This document shows positions 46,869-55,966 of a stretch of DNA of 64,000 bases, piece after piece. The notes below the pieces were generated by a model. That model made no database searches and was not told the origin of the DNA. It saw nothing but the letters and a program-made list of their open reading frames with translations. The position numbers and the translations under genes were made by a program. The first letter of the stretch is position 1, and every line of letters starts with the position of its first letter. Source of the DNA: Candidatus Peregrinibacteria bacterium GW2011_GWF2_39_17 (lineage in GTDB: Bacteria > Patescibacteriota > Gracilibacteria > UBA1369 > UBA12473); the NCBI GenBank assembly GCA_000993615.1, contig LBWM01000002.1, forward strand, positions 56,895 to 120,894, written 5' to 3'.

Positions 46869-47714
46869 TTATGAAAAATTTGTAAGCAATTTTAACCCGG
46901 CCTTACCATTAACATTAGCTTGCGCTTTCCCGCCAGCAACATAAGCATACCCCTTTTTCTCCAAAATTTTCGCCAATTTATAATCTCCAGTTAAAACAAT
47001 TTTCCCATTCATCATAACGTGAACATAATCTGGCTGAATATAATTCAAAATACGAGGATAATGAGTAATAATTAAAAGGCTACGATCAGATTTTTTAAAA
47101 CCCTGAATTACTCCACCAATTAATCGCAAAGCATCAATATCTACCCCAGAATCAATTTCATCAAGAATAGTTAATTTAGGCTCAAATAAGGCCATTTGAA
47201 TAATCTCCGATTTCTTTTTTTCTCCTCCGGAAAATCCTTCATTAATAGCTCGATTCATAAAATGAGCTGGAAAATCTATTGATTTCATTTTAGCCAACAA
47301 CAAACTCTTAAAAGCATATAAAGAAATTGGCACAAACTCTTTACCAAGTTGCTCAGCCCGCAATTTATTAACATTATTATAACAAACCCGTAAAAAAGAA
47401 ATAAAACTCACCCCCGGAATTTCTCGAGGATACTGAAAAGCCAAAAAAATACCATTTAAAAGTCGCGTTTCTGGCTTCATTAACTGCAAATCTTCGCCTA
47501 ACCAAAAAATCTCTCCCTGCGAAATTTTATAAAAAGGATGACCCGCCAAAGTCATAGCCAAAGTACTTTTTCCTGATCCATTCGGCCCCATTATGGCATG
47601 AATTTCTCCAGGCTTAATTTCTAAATTAAGCTCATTAATAATTTTTTTATAGCCAACCTCTACTGATAAATTTTTAATGGAAAGTAATGACAATATTTTT
47701 TTTTGCTTTTTCAT
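46869..47714 (-). CDS. sufC: SufC, Fe-S assembly ATPase
   Basis: 281 residues, ABC-type ATPase. Walker A GPNGSGKSTL, signature EGFSGGEKKKSEI, Walker B LTILDEIDSGVD. The C-terminus is extended by about 25 residues beyond the usual 250. First of the structural suf genes after the Rrf2 regulator. Confidence 0.96.
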   Translation of the reverse strand: MKKQKKILSLLSIKNLSVEVGYKKIINELNLEIKPGEIHAIMGPNGSGKSTLAMTLAGHPFYKISQGEIFWLGEDLQLMKPETRLLNGIFLAFQYPREIPGVSFISFLRVCYNNVNKLRAEQLGKEFVPISLYAFKSLLLAKMKSIDFPAHFMNRAINEGFSGGEKKKSEIIQMALFEPKLTILDEIDSGVDIDALRLIGGVIQGFKKSDRSLLIITHYPRILNYIQPDYVHVMMNGKIVLTGDYKLAKILEKKGYAYVAGGKAQANVNGKAGLKLLTNFS

Positions 47715-47725
47715 AGTGTCAAAAA

Positions 47726-48202
47726 TTAAAATTTGGATTTAAAAATTCTAACCTTCTTTACCCCAAAAGACTTAACATTCGGCAAATTTACACCTGGACT
47801 ATGGCCAACTAAATCGGCCAATGAATATTTAGAAGCAATCTGATTTATAGCTTCCTGCAATTCACGCCAAAACCTTTTTGAACTACACTGACAAAAAGAA
47901 GGACAAGATGCCTCATCATGATTACATCGCACCAAACTCAAATTTCCCCCCAAAGCTTCAAAAATTTTCTTTAAAAAAATACGCTCAGGAGAATTAACTA
48001 AACGATACCCGCCATTAACCCCTTCTTGAGCCACAATTAAATTTTCCTTGCGCAAAGAAATCGTAATCTTAGCCAAGAATCGATACGGTAATTTCCTCTC
48101 CCTAGCCAACAACCGTAGAGAGGTATAGCCCTGATTATAGCGCTCGGCAAGAGCAACCATAAAAAGCAAAGCGTAATCAATTTGGCGATTAATTTGAAAC
48201 AT
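47726..48202 (-). CDS. Rrf2-family regulator with candidate Fe-S ligands
   Basis: 158 residues: winged helix (YTSLRLLARERKLPYRFLAKI, NGGYRL wing) and a cysteine cluster CNHDEASCPSFCQC (about residues 93-106) able to bind an Fe-S cluster as in IscR. It is first in the suf operon, which it presumably controls by sensing cluster demand. Confidence 0.92.
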   Translation of the reverse strand: MFQINRQIDYALLFMVALAERYNQGYTSLRLLARERKLPYRFLAKITISLRKENLIVAQEGVNGGYRLVNSPERIFLKKIFEALGGNLSLVRCNHDEASCPSFCQCSSKRFWRELQEAINQIASKYSLADLVGHSPGVNLPNVKSFGVKKVRIFKSKF

Positions 48203-48213
48203 AACAAACTCAT

Positions 48214-48230
48214 ACTAACATAGTGCTAGT
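48214..48230. promoter_or_regulatory. Candidate Rrf2 operator upstream of the suf operon
   Basis: A 17-bp partial dyad ACTAACATAGTGCTAGT: ACTA-CA and TG-TAGT are symmetric (six matched positions in each half). It lies 12 bases before the Rrf2 ATG, consistent with autoregulation. Confidence 0.35.
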
Positions 48231-48293
48231 TAAAAACTAAATAAAAATAGTTTAGCCTTATTCGCTTTAATTCAGCAAAAAAACATAACCCTT

Positions 48294-49214
48294 TTATCTT
48301 CTCCTAATTCTCCTTATTAGCAGCCAACCCAATCCTCCCAAAACACCAATTGGTAAACCTAAAACAAACAACCAAATTACCACATTTATCAACCACTCAA
48401 ACATCATAACTAAAGCATTAACCGCCTCTCTAAAAACAATAACCGGCTTCCAATCACGAGATGGCGCCACAATTGAAGTTTGCTCATAAACATAAACCAT
48501 AATCGTCGAAAGATCGGTCCGATTTTCAAGGTACTTAACTTGTCCGGTAAGAGCTTCAATTTCGGCACGCACCCGAGACAATTCCACATTAACCTTCAAT
48601 AAATCCTCAACAGTTGTAGCCTGACTAAGGATTTTTAAATATTGAGCTTCTTCCGCCTGCTTAGCACCCAAACGAGCCGTAAGATCAATATACTGCTCTG
48701 TAACATCCTGCCCGCTAATCGATTCACTAGTAACCACCGTGGCTAATAATTTCAAATCCTTCAAGGCCAATTCAAACTGCGCCACCGGAACCCTTAAAGT
48801 AAGAGATCCAGCCGTAGTTTCATCCGTTTGTAACCAAGTGTTAGAATCCTGAATGAATCCACTATATTTTTGAGCAATTTCCATAGCCTGATCCATAAAA
48901 GCAGCTGTACTTTTTACGTCTAAGTTCAAAGTTCCGGTTTTGACAACCTTTTGCAACATCTCCACATAATCCCCATCAGCAATCAAACTATTCATGCCTG
49001 CGCTTTCCATCGGTGCAAAAGATGGGATCATGGCACCCTCTTGATCAGTAACTGTCATCTGTCTAACCTTATCTTTAAACACAGATCCTTCAAAATAATA
49101 GGTTGCATCCTTTCCCCACCAAATTCCTCCACCAAAAACAACTACTAGCAAAATTAACCCTAGACCATACCTAACCCACGCTGGATAATGTTTAAATTTT
49201 TCAAGTAAAACCAT
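48294..49214 (-). CDS. DUF4349 membrane protein
   Basis: 306 residues: an N-terminal transmembrane helix (about 14-32), an external DUF4349 domain (VKTGTLNLDVKSTAAFMDQA, GSLTLRVPVAQFELALKDLK, VTEQYIDLTARL) with a coiled-coil hairpin (about 175-225), and a C-terminal hydrophobic segment (about 270-295) before a basic end. Function unknown; family members are lipoproteins or membrane proteins. It lies downstream of tRNA-Glu. Confidence 0.85.
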   Translation of the reverse strand: MVLLEKFKHYPAWVRYGLGLILLVVVFGGGIWWGKDATYYFEGSVFKDKVRQMTVTDQEGAMIPSFAPMESAGMNSLIADGDYVEMLQKVVKTGTLNLDVKSTAAFMDQAMEIAQKYSGFIQDSNTWLQTDETTAGSLTLRVPVAQFELALKDLKLLATVVTSESISGQDVTEQYIDLTARLGAKQAEEAQYLKILSQATTVEDLLKVNVELSRVRAEIEALTGQVKYLENRTDLSTIMVYVYEQTSIVAPSRDWKPVIVFREAVNALVMMFEWLINVVIWLFVLGLPIGVLGGLGWLLIRRIRRR

Positions 49215-49332
49215 AAAATATTAAAATTAAAAATTAATAATCCACCAAAAAATAATACTACCCCAAAATAGCTAAAAAGAAAGAAACTAATCCTTCTTTT
49301 AAATCCTAGAACACCCGATGCTGTTAATAAAC

Positions 49333-49407
49333 TGGTAGCGCCAGGGGGAATCGAACCCCCGTTGCCGGGATGAAAACCCGATGTCCTAACCACTAGACGA
49401 TGGCGCC
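49333..49407 (-). tRNA. tRNA-Glu (anticodon TTC)
   Basis: 75 nt including an encoded CCA end. Minus strand: acceptor GGCGCCA pairs with TGGCGCT (first pair G-T), D-arm GTCTAGTGGTTAGGAC, anticodon stem-loop CGGGTTTTCATCCCG with anticodon TTC, T-arm with GGTTCGATTCC. All cloverleaf stems close. Confidence 0.97.
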
Positions 49408-49474
49408 AAAATATATACCCCTACACACCTATAACTTAATTACCAAAAAACACCCAAAACAATACAGCAAAGCT

Positions 49475-49502
49475 AGTATAGTGAGTAAAAAAGCCATGTC
49501 AA
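49475..49502 (-). promoter_or_regulatory. Predicted promoter of tRNA-Glu
   Basis: Minus strand: perfect TTGACA (49497-49502), 16-nt spacer, TATACT (49475-49480), about 60 nt before the mature tRNA 5' end. The remainder of the 294-bp gap 49408-49701 holds a possible plus-strand promoter (TTGTCA 49576-49581, 18 nt, TATCTT 49600-49605) and nothing else I can support. Confidence 0.55.
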
Positions 49503-49731
49503 CCTGTAAAAAATACCGGCATACCTAACCCCCTAATAAGCCTAAAAACCGTTTTTTATGCAAGTTTTATAAAATTTGTCAATAAAATCCTCATAACCTT
49601 ATCTTAACCTGTTAAATTACCTAAAAAACACCTCTGTTTAAAAAAATCTATCCCAAATTCAAGAAAATGCCTTTACAGAAGCCAAACCAGTAAACTATCC
49701 TATGATCAGATTTATTCCTAACCCAATTAAT

Positions 49732-49935
49732 ATGGCCTACAGTCACAAGAATAGCAAAGGGCAAACCTATTTCCTTCATGGGAAAATGGTCACTTTGCGC
49801 GGCGGTCGCAAGCAACAAATTTATTACTTTGCTCGCGAAGAAAAGAAGGATGCCCTAGAAGGTCTTCCAGAAGGATACCAGGTTGTAGAAAACAAAAGAA
49901 CTGGTCTTCCAATGCTCCGCAAAGCCAAGAAATAA
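49732..49935 (+). CDS. Small conserved basic protein
   Basis: 67 residues from ATG at 49732 (an in-frame ATG at 49702 would add 10). It resembles short proteins recurrent in this phylum: MAYSHKNSKGQTYFLHG, TLRGGRKQQIYYFAR, LPEGYQVVENKRTGLPMLRK. Function unknown; the basic, two-strand pattern could suit nucleic-acid binding. It ends just before a strong terminator. Confidence 0.8.
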   Translation: MAYSHKNSKGQTYFLHGKMVTLRGGRKQQIYYFAREEKKDALEGLPEGYQVVENKRTGLPMLRKAKK

Positions 49936-49954
49936 TTTTCAACTAAAACCTATA

Positions 49955-49996
49955 AAAAATCGCGAACCTCAAAAGAGGTCTCGCGATTTTTTTTAT
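49955..49996 (+). terminator. Rho-independent terminator
   Basis: AAAATCGCGA pairs with TCGCGATTTT (10 bp), inner stem ACCTC/GAGGT, loop AAAA, followed by a run of eight T. The strongest terminator in the window; it closes the small-protein gene. Confidence 0.92.
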
Positions 49997-50038
49997 AAAC
50001 CCTTTGCTGATAATCCTTCTTCCCCTTATTATAAAATC

Positions 50039-50578
50039 ATGAATATCATCACCAATATCATTTTAATTCTCATCCTTGCTTTTACCATTCTGCTATTAAT
50101 AACAGCAGTAGTAAACCTGTTTTCCGGTGCTGTTTCAGTCCCCAGTAATCGAAATACAATTAAGCTCATGCTTGAAGTGGCCAACCTTAAAAAGGGAGAT
50201 GTCATTTATGATCTTGGCTGCGGAGATGCCCGCCTCCTAATTCAAGCCGAAAAGAAATACGGCACAATTGGAATTGGATATGAAAATGCCCCAATTACCT
50301 TCTTGGTAGCACAAATTCTTAAAAAGATCAGAAAATCTAATGTAAAAATCCTTTTTAGAAATTTTTTCAAAGATTCACTCAGCGAAGCCAAAATAATTTT
50401 TCTTTACCTAAGCCCTGAAGTTCAAAAAAATCTCACCACTAAAATCAAAAAAGAATGCCGAAAAGGAACAACTATTATCAGTAATTGCTTTCACTTACCT
50501 GATCTAACTCCCTATAAAACCATTCCTAAAGACAAAAAAAATAAAACAAATACCGTACATATCTACAAAATTAAATAA
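50039..50578 (+). CDS. Membrane-anchored SAM-dependent methyltransferase, copy 1
   Basis: 179 residues: an N-terminal transmembrane helix (about 5-27), then class I methyltransferase motif I VIYDLGCGDARL, motif post-I GIGYENAP, and a middle FLYLSPEVQ. Resembles FAM173/ATPSCKMT-type protein-lysine methyltransferases with a membrane anchor. Substrate unknown. 18 nt before a paralogue. Confidence 0.85.
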   Translation: MNIITNIILILILAFTILLLITAVVNLFSGAVSVPSNRNTIKLMLEVANLKKGDVIYDLGCGDARLLIQAEKKYGTIGIGYENAPITFLVAQILKKIRKSNVKILFRNFFKDSLSEAKIIFLYLSPEVQKNLTTKIKKECRKGTTIISNCFHLPDLTPYKTIPKDKKNKTNTVHIYKIK

Positions 50579-50596
50579 TTTCCCAGACCTAAAAAT

Positions 50597-51190
50597 ATGG
50601 AAAAATTTATTCATTTCATGGAGCTTTTCCCGCCCCTTAGCCCATGGCAAACAATCCTCCTAATCCTAATTTTAATTCCAACCCTAATTACCTTAATTTG
50701 GGGAGCACCTTGGGTCCCCACTCCCATGAATCGAGTTCTTAAAATGCTCCAACTAGCTAAACTTAAACCTGGACAAAAAATATATGACCTGGGGTGTGGC
50801 GATGGCCGATTGGTTCATCTTGCCTCCATTCACTATAAAGCGAAAGCTATTGGCCTTGAATTTTCTCCTTTAATTTACGCTATGGCTAAGCTAATCCAGC
50901 CCTATTATTGGCTTAAGGGCTCCCGTGCTCAAATAAAATTTCGTAATTTTTACAAAGTTAATTTAAATGATGCGGATGTCGTTGTTTGTTATTTACTTCC
51001 GCACTCCATGCGCAAAATTCAAAAAAAGCTTGAACTAGAGCTAAAAAAAGAAGCACAAGTAATCTCCTATGCTTTTCCAGTCACAGCCTGGATCCCTAAC
51101 CACCGCTCACCGCGTCAACGCCAAAAAGCCTTTGGCCCAATTTGGGTTTATAAATTCCCAGTTAAACCACAAAAAAAACAACCTCTATGA
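50597..51190 (+). CDS. Membrane-anchored SAM-dependent methyltransferase, copy 2
   Basis: 197 residues with the same layout as the gene just upstream: transmembrane helix (about 17-36), motif I KIYDLGCGDGRL, GLEFSPL, and CYLLPHSMRKIQ. Clearly a tandem paralogue. Its stop overlaps the SemiSWEET start by 4 bases. Confidence 0.85.
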   Translation: MEKFIHFMELFPPLSPWQTILLILILIPTLITLIWGAPWVPTPMNRVLKMLQLAKLKPGQKIYDLGCGDGRLVHLASIHYKAKAIGLEFSPLIYAMAKLIQPYYWLKGSRAQIKFRNFYKVNLNDADVVVCYLLPHSMRKIQKKLELELKKEAQVISYAFPVTAWIPNHRSPRQRQKAFGPIWVYKFPVKPQKKQPL

Positions 51191-51441
51191 CCTCTGCCAC
51201 TCTTATCGGCTCACTCGCAGCCATCATCACTACATCTTCCTTATTCCCGCAAGTTGTCAAAACCATTAAAACCAAAAATACTAAAAGCATTTCACTGCTA
51301 ATGTATAGCTTTTTTTTAATCGGAGTAATCCTTTGGTTGATATATGGGCTCTTACTACACAATTGGCCTATAATTCTGGCTAACAGTGTTACGGTTTGCA
51401 CTAGCTTGATCATTTTAACCCTGAAAATAAAACACGGGTAA
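51187..51441 (+). CDS. SemiSWEET/PQ-loop small transporter
   Basis: 84 residues, three membrane helices with the PQ motif in FPQVVKTIKTKNTKSIS, typical of SemiSWEETs that dimerise to move sugars. Translationally coupled to the methyltransferase by ATGA. Confidence 0.93.
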   Translation: MTSATLIGSLAAIITTSSLFPQVVKTIKTKNTKSISLLMYSFFLIGVILWLIYGLLLHNWPIILANSVTVCTSLIILTLKIKHG

Positions 51442-51488
51442 AAAAACATAACCCACCTCTCCCCGGGGGCCACCGTCCACCTCCAGCA

Positions 51489-51521
51489 TAGCATATTCAT
51501 CGTGAACAAAACCTTGCAAAA
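51489..51521 (-). repeat. Shared 33-bp element, copy A
   Basis: 31 of 33 bases match the copy at 55967-55999. Core TTCATCGTGAACAAAACCTT on the plus strand. Read on the minus strand it has a promoter-like TTGCAA, 18 nt, TATGCT, with the dyad TTCAC-x-TGAA type core in the spacer. It lies between convergent SemiSWEET and comEC ends. Confidence 0.6.
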
Positions 51522-51524
51522 AAA

Positions 51525-53024
51525 TTAAAAATCGATTGAAGCTCCAGGAATAGCCGCACACCAATGCGCAATTTGCAAAATCAATTCCATAAAAAACCAA
51601 GCCACATAGGCAATCATATACCCTCCACCCATCCAAAAATAAGAACCCAAAAGCGCTAAGGCACTAAACAACATTGCTAAAGGGATAAAAGAAACCGCGG
51701 CCACATTAGCTAAAGGAGCAATCAAGGAAAATCGCCCAAAAGCCGAAATAATCACTGGTACAGCTAAAGTTTGCGCCGATAAAGTAGTCAACAAAGCCTC
51801 TCGAATCGAAAAAATTTCCGGTAAATATCCGTAAATTTTCAGCTTTTTCAAAACATTTTCCACAAAAGAACTCATATAAATCAAACCACAAGTAGCTGCA
51901 AAAGAAAGCTGAAACCCAACATCATCAACTAAAATAAAAGGATTCCACATTACCATCATCCCGGCCGTAATAGCCAAAAGACGAGTCACCTGAGCCTGCC
52001 TTCCAAACCATATTGCCCACAAACTCAAAACCCCCATAATCGCGGATCGTACTACCGCCGCTGTTCCTCCCACCAACACCACAAAAACAATAATAACTAT
52101 ACTGGCAATAATTGTTTGCCACCGCTTAGCTAAAAATCTCAACATCCCTGAAACAAAAACAATAATTAAAGTAATATTGTACCCAGAAATAGCAATAATA
52201 TGCGTTAATCCGCTCGTATTAAAATCCTGCATTAACTCCGCTGGAATTCCTTTTCGTGAACCTAACAATAAACCTGCTGCAAAACTGGCCTGTGGCTCAG
52301 GCATGAGCTGATTAAAACGATCCTCAATCGCTGCCTTAAAGCCAAAAACATAAAATTTCCAATCTTTTACCGCTTCTTTCTCCACTATCTTTATTCGCGG
52401 GTAATACATTACCGAGTGAATGCCATACCTCTGCAAATAACGTTTATAAGAAAACTCATCAAACTCAACTGGCTCTTTTATCGTACCTGTAATCCGCAAT
52501 CGATCCCCGTAAAAATATTCTGGATAACGATCCACGGTGGCCAAAACCATACCACTAACCTCAATCACCTCCTTATCCCTAATCAATTGATCAATTTTTA
52601 TCGTCAACTTCGTTTGATCCGCTCGCACATCGGGATAATTCACAACTATGCCCTCAAGCACTACTGATTTTGACTCATCGTGATAATAAGCCAAATCCCC
52701 AGGGTCATAAAAAGGCAATCCCACCTCATAACGAAACCAGCCCATCAAAAAAGCCACTATTAAAACACCAAAAAAGGTTAACCCCACGCGTAATTTTTTA
52801 ACCCCGAAAATCAAAATACCGCCAAGTATAATTCCCCCTAAATTCATTCCCTTGGCCGCGAACCAAACCCCAATCAAAAAAGCCCCAATTCCAAGCACCA
52901 TTTCCCGATGCTCAAAAAACCCAAAATCTTTTTTAGTAATTCTTTCCTGTTGGGAAATAATTTTCCATCCAGATTCACCCTCATTTTGCTTTAATAAAGA
53001 GAAGCTTTTATCCATATCTCCCAT
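51525..53024 (-). CDS. comEC: ComEC/Rec2-type DNA uptake channel, without the lactamase domain
   Basis: 499 residues: N-terminal membrane helices and OB-like DUF4131 region (about 60-200), then the Competence domain (about 225-490) with AAGLLLGSRKGIPAELMQDFNTSGLTHIIAISGYNI divided among 247-283 and many membrane helices. The C-terminal metallo-beta-lactamase domain of Bacillus ComEC is missing. Forms the channel for single-stranded DNA in natural transformation. Start ATG at 53024. Confidence 0.92.
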   Translation of the reverse strand: MGDMDKSFSLLKQNEGESGWKIISQQERITKKDFGFFEHREMVLGIGAFLIGVWFAAKGMNLGGIILGGILIFGVKKLRVGLTFFGVLIVAFLMGWFRYEVGLPFYDPGDLAYYHDESKSVVLEGIVVNYPDVRADQTKLTIKIDQLIRDKEVIEVSGMVLATVDRYPEYFYGDRLRITGTIKEPVEFDEFSYKRYLQRYGIHSVMYYPRIKIVEKEAVKDWKFYVFGFKAAIEDRFNQLMPEPQASFAAGLLLGSRKGIPAELMQDFNTSGLTHIIAISGYNITLIIVFVSGMLRFLAKRWQTIIASIVIIVFVVLVGGTAAVVRSAIMGVLSLWAIWFGRQAQVTRLLAITAGMMVMWNPFILVDDVGFQLSFAATCGLIYMSSFVENVLKKLKIYGYLPEIFSIREALLTTLSAQTLAVPVIISAFGRFSLIAPLANVAAVSFIPLAMLFSALALLGSYFWMGGGYMIAYVAWFFMELILQIAHWCAAIPGASIDF

Positions 53025-53030
53025 CTTGCC

Positions 53031-53058
53031 ATTTTCTCCGTGAACAAAATCTAAACAA
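53031..53058 (-). repeat. Shared element, divergent copy B, upstream of comEC
   Basis: CTCCGTGAACAAAAtCT on the plus strand matches the core of the copies at 51489 and 55967, but the promoter-like TATGCT is lost. It ends 7 bases before the comEC ATG; a further TGTGAAC follows at 53061. Confidence 0.4.
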
Positions 53059-53090
53059 AATGTGAACTAAAAAAAGGAAACAAGGTTGTA

Positions 53091-53492
53091 TTACATCTCA
53101 CCAGAACGATTTCGAGCACCAGATTGAGAACTCCACAACTCCAATAATTGCTTGCGCAAATACGCCATAATCTCATCTACAGTCTTTCCCCAGGGGGTAT
53201 CTCTTCCTGCCTCACTATTAGTTTGAGGAAAGCTAATTCTACCGCAGACTAATGCTTGCCTAAATTGAGCTATAAGCAAAGCTAATTGACCACTATCACC
53301 TAAAATTTCTTGTAGATTGACCGGCATTTCACAAAAAGGGACACTACCTGGATTATTACCTTCCCGTACCCACTCTCTAAAAGCAGTCCACGCCTGATTC
53401 TGTAACACATCACTAGCTACTCCTGGATTCTTACTAGGAGAAAATTGAATCAAGTCAAATGTTTTATACCTTGGTTGGTCAAGTCTTGTCAT
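53091..53492 (-). CDS. Hypothetical protein
   Basis: 133 residues, not recognised. Soluble, mostly helical: VLQNQAWTAFREWVREG, then ALLIAQFRQALVCGRI and a C-terminal helix KTVDEIMAYLRKQLLELW. No motif, signal or membrane segment. Divergent from the LCP gene. Confidence 0.55.
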   Translation of the reverse strand: MTRLDQPRYKTFDLIQFSPSKNPGVASDVLQNQAWTAFREWVREGNNPGSVPFCEMPVNLQEILGDSGQLALLIAQFRQALVCGRISFPQTNSEAGRDTPWGKTVDEIMAYLRKQLLELWSSQSGARNRSGEM

Positions 53493-53636
53493 TTTTATAA
53501 AAAAATTAATTTTAAAATTAAAAATAGAAATTACTTTAATTCATTTCCCTCCAATCTGTCAAGCTCAATTTTACACCTTTCCCTTCATCCTAATCTCGGG
53601 TATTTTAATCATGATTTCATTTTCATCATTTCTCTT

Positions 53637-55187
53637 ATGAATTTTCAACTAAAACGCATCCGCAAAGGACTTCCTGTCTCCAAAGACCCCTCAAAAAATC
53701 TACCTCCAAATCTAACTACCCCAAAATCAGCAGCACCAAATAAACCTAATGTCACAACCAACCAAAATAAATTCAAAAAAACCTTAAAATCTTTTGTCGC
53801 GCATCATTTTGTTTGGACCGCTATTATCTTAATCGGCCTAATTATCATGGGTAAAATTACCTGGCGCGTCATAACTTTAGCCGAAGATTTTTCGGTCAAA
53901 GAAGTAATTCTATCCGCTTTTAGCGAAAAAATTAAAACTGACGACGAAAATCACACCAATATTTTACTCCTGGGAACCGGCACCGAAGACCACGATGGCG
54001 CTAATCTAACAGATACAATTATGATCGCCAGCATTGACCACGATCTCAAATCCGTCTCCATGCTTTCGATACCCCGCGATCTTTACATCAAAATCCCGGA
54101 ACTACCGGAGGGAAACCGTATTAATAGCGTTTTTGAACTATATGCCGAAAAAGACATGTACTTAAACGGAACTGATGAAAAAACCGCTTACCAAAAAAGT
54201 TACGACGTACTTACCAAAACAGTTTCGGAAATTTTAGGCATACCTATTCATTACTACGCCCGCATTAATTTTCAGGCTTTTAAGGATATTGTTAACGCCC
54301 TGGACGGGATTGAAATAAATGTTCCCGAAGATTTATACGATCCCTTCTATCCAGCCGAAGACGGCTCTTTAACTGACATTACCGTCAATATCAAAAAGGG
54401 ACTCCAAACCATGAATGGCGAAACCGCTCTAAAATATGTCCGTAGCCGCAAAACCACCAGTGATTACGCCAGAGCAGCCCGCCAGCAACTTGTTTTACAA
54501 GCTATCAAAGAAAAAGCACTTTCCCTGGGTATTCTTACCAAACCTAATAAACTTAAAGAACTTTACGACACTTTAACTAACAATTTTAATACCAATTTAA
54601 CCTGGGCTGAAATGACTTATTTAGCCAAAATTTCCACCAAATTTGACCGTCAAAATGTTTCCAGTTGGATTTTAAACGATAATCCCCTAACCACTGGCGG
54701 ATTCCTTTATACCCCGGATCGCGAACTCTACAATGGAGCCTTTGTCTTAACCCCATACACCCAAGATTATAGTGATATCCAAGCTTTTGCTAATTTAGTG
54801 TTAATTCACCCGGAAATTCACGCCACTCACTTAACCTATCAAATTCTCAACGGGACAAGCAGTAATGGCGTGGCCAGTGAAGTTCTTTATTATTTAAACA
54901 GATTTGGATTTGATGTTGTCCGCTACGGCAATGCACCCGAAAAACCAATCGCAACCACCTCCATCATTCCCCGCACTTCCCTCCTAAGCGGCCAAACCAC
55001 TGAAAATATTAATAGTGATAAAACCCTTAATTACCTAAAAAATAATTTTATCCCCGCATCGAATCTAGCCACTAACCTTTCTGAAAAATATTCGCCATCT
55101 CAATGGGAAACCCAAGCCGACGTTATCATTGAATTAGGTAATGATTTTGTTCAATGGATGCAAGAAAACAAAAAAAGATTTTACTAA
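53637..55187 (+). CDS. LytR-CpsA-Psr family protein with LytR_C domain
   Basis: 516 residues from the ATG at 53637 (the open frame extends 64 codons upstream, overlapping the divergent gene, so I reject the longer form). Cytoplasmic tail, transmembrane helix (about 60-80), LCP domain (about 105-285: NILLLGTGTED, MIASIDHDLKSVSMLSIPRDLY, YVRSRKTTSDYARAARQQ), then a LytR_C domain (about 400-460). LCP enzymes attach polymers to peptidoglycan. Confidence 0.95.
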   Translation: MNFQLKRIRKGLPVSKDPSKNLPPNLTTPKSAAPNKPNVTTNQNKFKKTLKSFVAHHFVWTAIILIGLIIMGKITWRVITLAEDFSVKEVILSAFSEKIKTDDENHTNILLLGTGTEDHDGANLTDTIMIASIDHDLKSVSMLSIPRDLYIKIPELPEGNRINSVFELYAEKDMYLNGTDEKTAYQKSYDVLTKTVSEILGIPIHYYARINFQAFKDIVNALDGIEINVPEDLYDPFYPAEDGSLTDITVNIKKGLQTMNGETALKYVRSRKTTSDYARAARQQLVLQAIKEKALSLGILTKPNKLKELYDTLTNNFNTNLTWAEMTYLAKISTKFDRQNVSSWILNDNPLTTGGFLYTPDRELYNGAFVLTPYTQDYSDIQAFANLVLIHPEIHATHLTYQILNGTSSNGVASEVLYYLNRFGFDVVRYGNAPEKPIATTSIIPRTSLLSGQTTENINSDKTLNYLKNNFIPASNLATNLSEKYSPSQWETQADVIIELGNDFVQWMQENKKRFY

Positions 55188-55200
55188 AATCTGATAAAAT

Positions 55201-55905
55201 ATGCGTCTTAATAAATTTATTTCCCAGTCCGGTTATTGCTCTCGCCGCAAAGCCGATGAACTTATTAAAGCCGGTAAAATTCAGCTTAATAATGAAATTT
55301 GCCAAGAATTAGGGAAAAATATTGATCCAAAAAATGACCAAATCTTTATCAACGGAAAATCCTTAAAACCTCCGCAAAATTTCACCTATCTACTTCTTAA
55401 TAAACCAACTGGCTACACCACTACTCGTTCCGACCCCCATGCCGAAAAAACAATCTATTCCCTAATCCCCTCTAAATTCCATCATCTCCACCCAGTAGGC
55501 CGTCTGGACAAAGAAAGCGAAGGACTTCTTCTTTTAACCGATGACGGCGACTTTACCTACCAAATGACCCATCCAAAACACGACAACGAAAAAACATACG
55601 AAATTAAAGTAAAAGGCACACCTTCAGTAGAACAACTAAATTACCTTGAAAAAGGAATTACCATCACAGAAGAAATTAAAGGAGAAAAAATCCAATATCA
55701 AACTTTACCCTGTAAAATAATCAGCCATTATTCCAAAAAATCCACCCTTCTAATTACTTTACATGAAGGCCGAAAACGCCAAATAAGAAAAATGCTCCAA
55801 AAAATCGGCCACCCCGTGGTATATTTAAAAAGAATTTCCATAGGAAAATATCACCTGAAAAATCTTAAAATAGGCGAATGGGAAATTGTCAAAAAACTTA
55901 GTTGA
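55201..55905 (+). CDS. rluB: 23S rRNA pseudouridine synthase, RsuA/RluB family
   Basis: 234 residues: S4 RNA-binding domain (MRLNKFISQSGYCSRRKADELI) and pseudouridine synthase core with catalytic Asp in GRLDKESEGLLLLT, and KTYEIKVKG, GRKRQIRKM. RluB versus RsuA cannot be fully separated by eye. 13 nt after the LCP gene. Confidence 0.92.
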   Translation: MRLNKFISQSGYCSRRKADELIKAGKIQLNNEICQELGKNIDPKNDQIFINGKSLKPPQNFTYLLLNKPTGYTTTRSDPHAEKTIYSLIPSKFHHLHPVGRLDKESEGLLLLTDDGDFTYQMTHPKHDNEKTYEIKVKGTPSVEQLNYLEKGITITEEIKGEKIQYQTLPCKIISHYSKKSTLLITLHEGRKRQIRKMLQKIGHPVVYLKRISIGKYHLKNLKIGEWEIVKKLS

Positions 55906-55966
55906 CGTATCTTTAAATTAACAATTCCCCTCCCACCCAGGAGGCTAACCACCAGCAAACCCCTTA

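Noticed and set aside
49160..49393. Open reading frame across tRNA-Glu and upstream of the DUF4349 gene
   Set aside because: It covers the tRNA gene and continues in frame-shifted overlap with non-coding DNA; no protein features.
51415..51636. Open frame on the minus strand covering copy A of the repeated element
   Set aside because: Lies antisense to SemiSWEET and out of frame inside comEC; better explained as chance.
53445..53636. Longer start for the LCP protein
   Set aside because: The extra 64 residues resemble non-coding DNA, overlap the divergent gene and precede a good ATG followed by a typical cytoplasmic tail.
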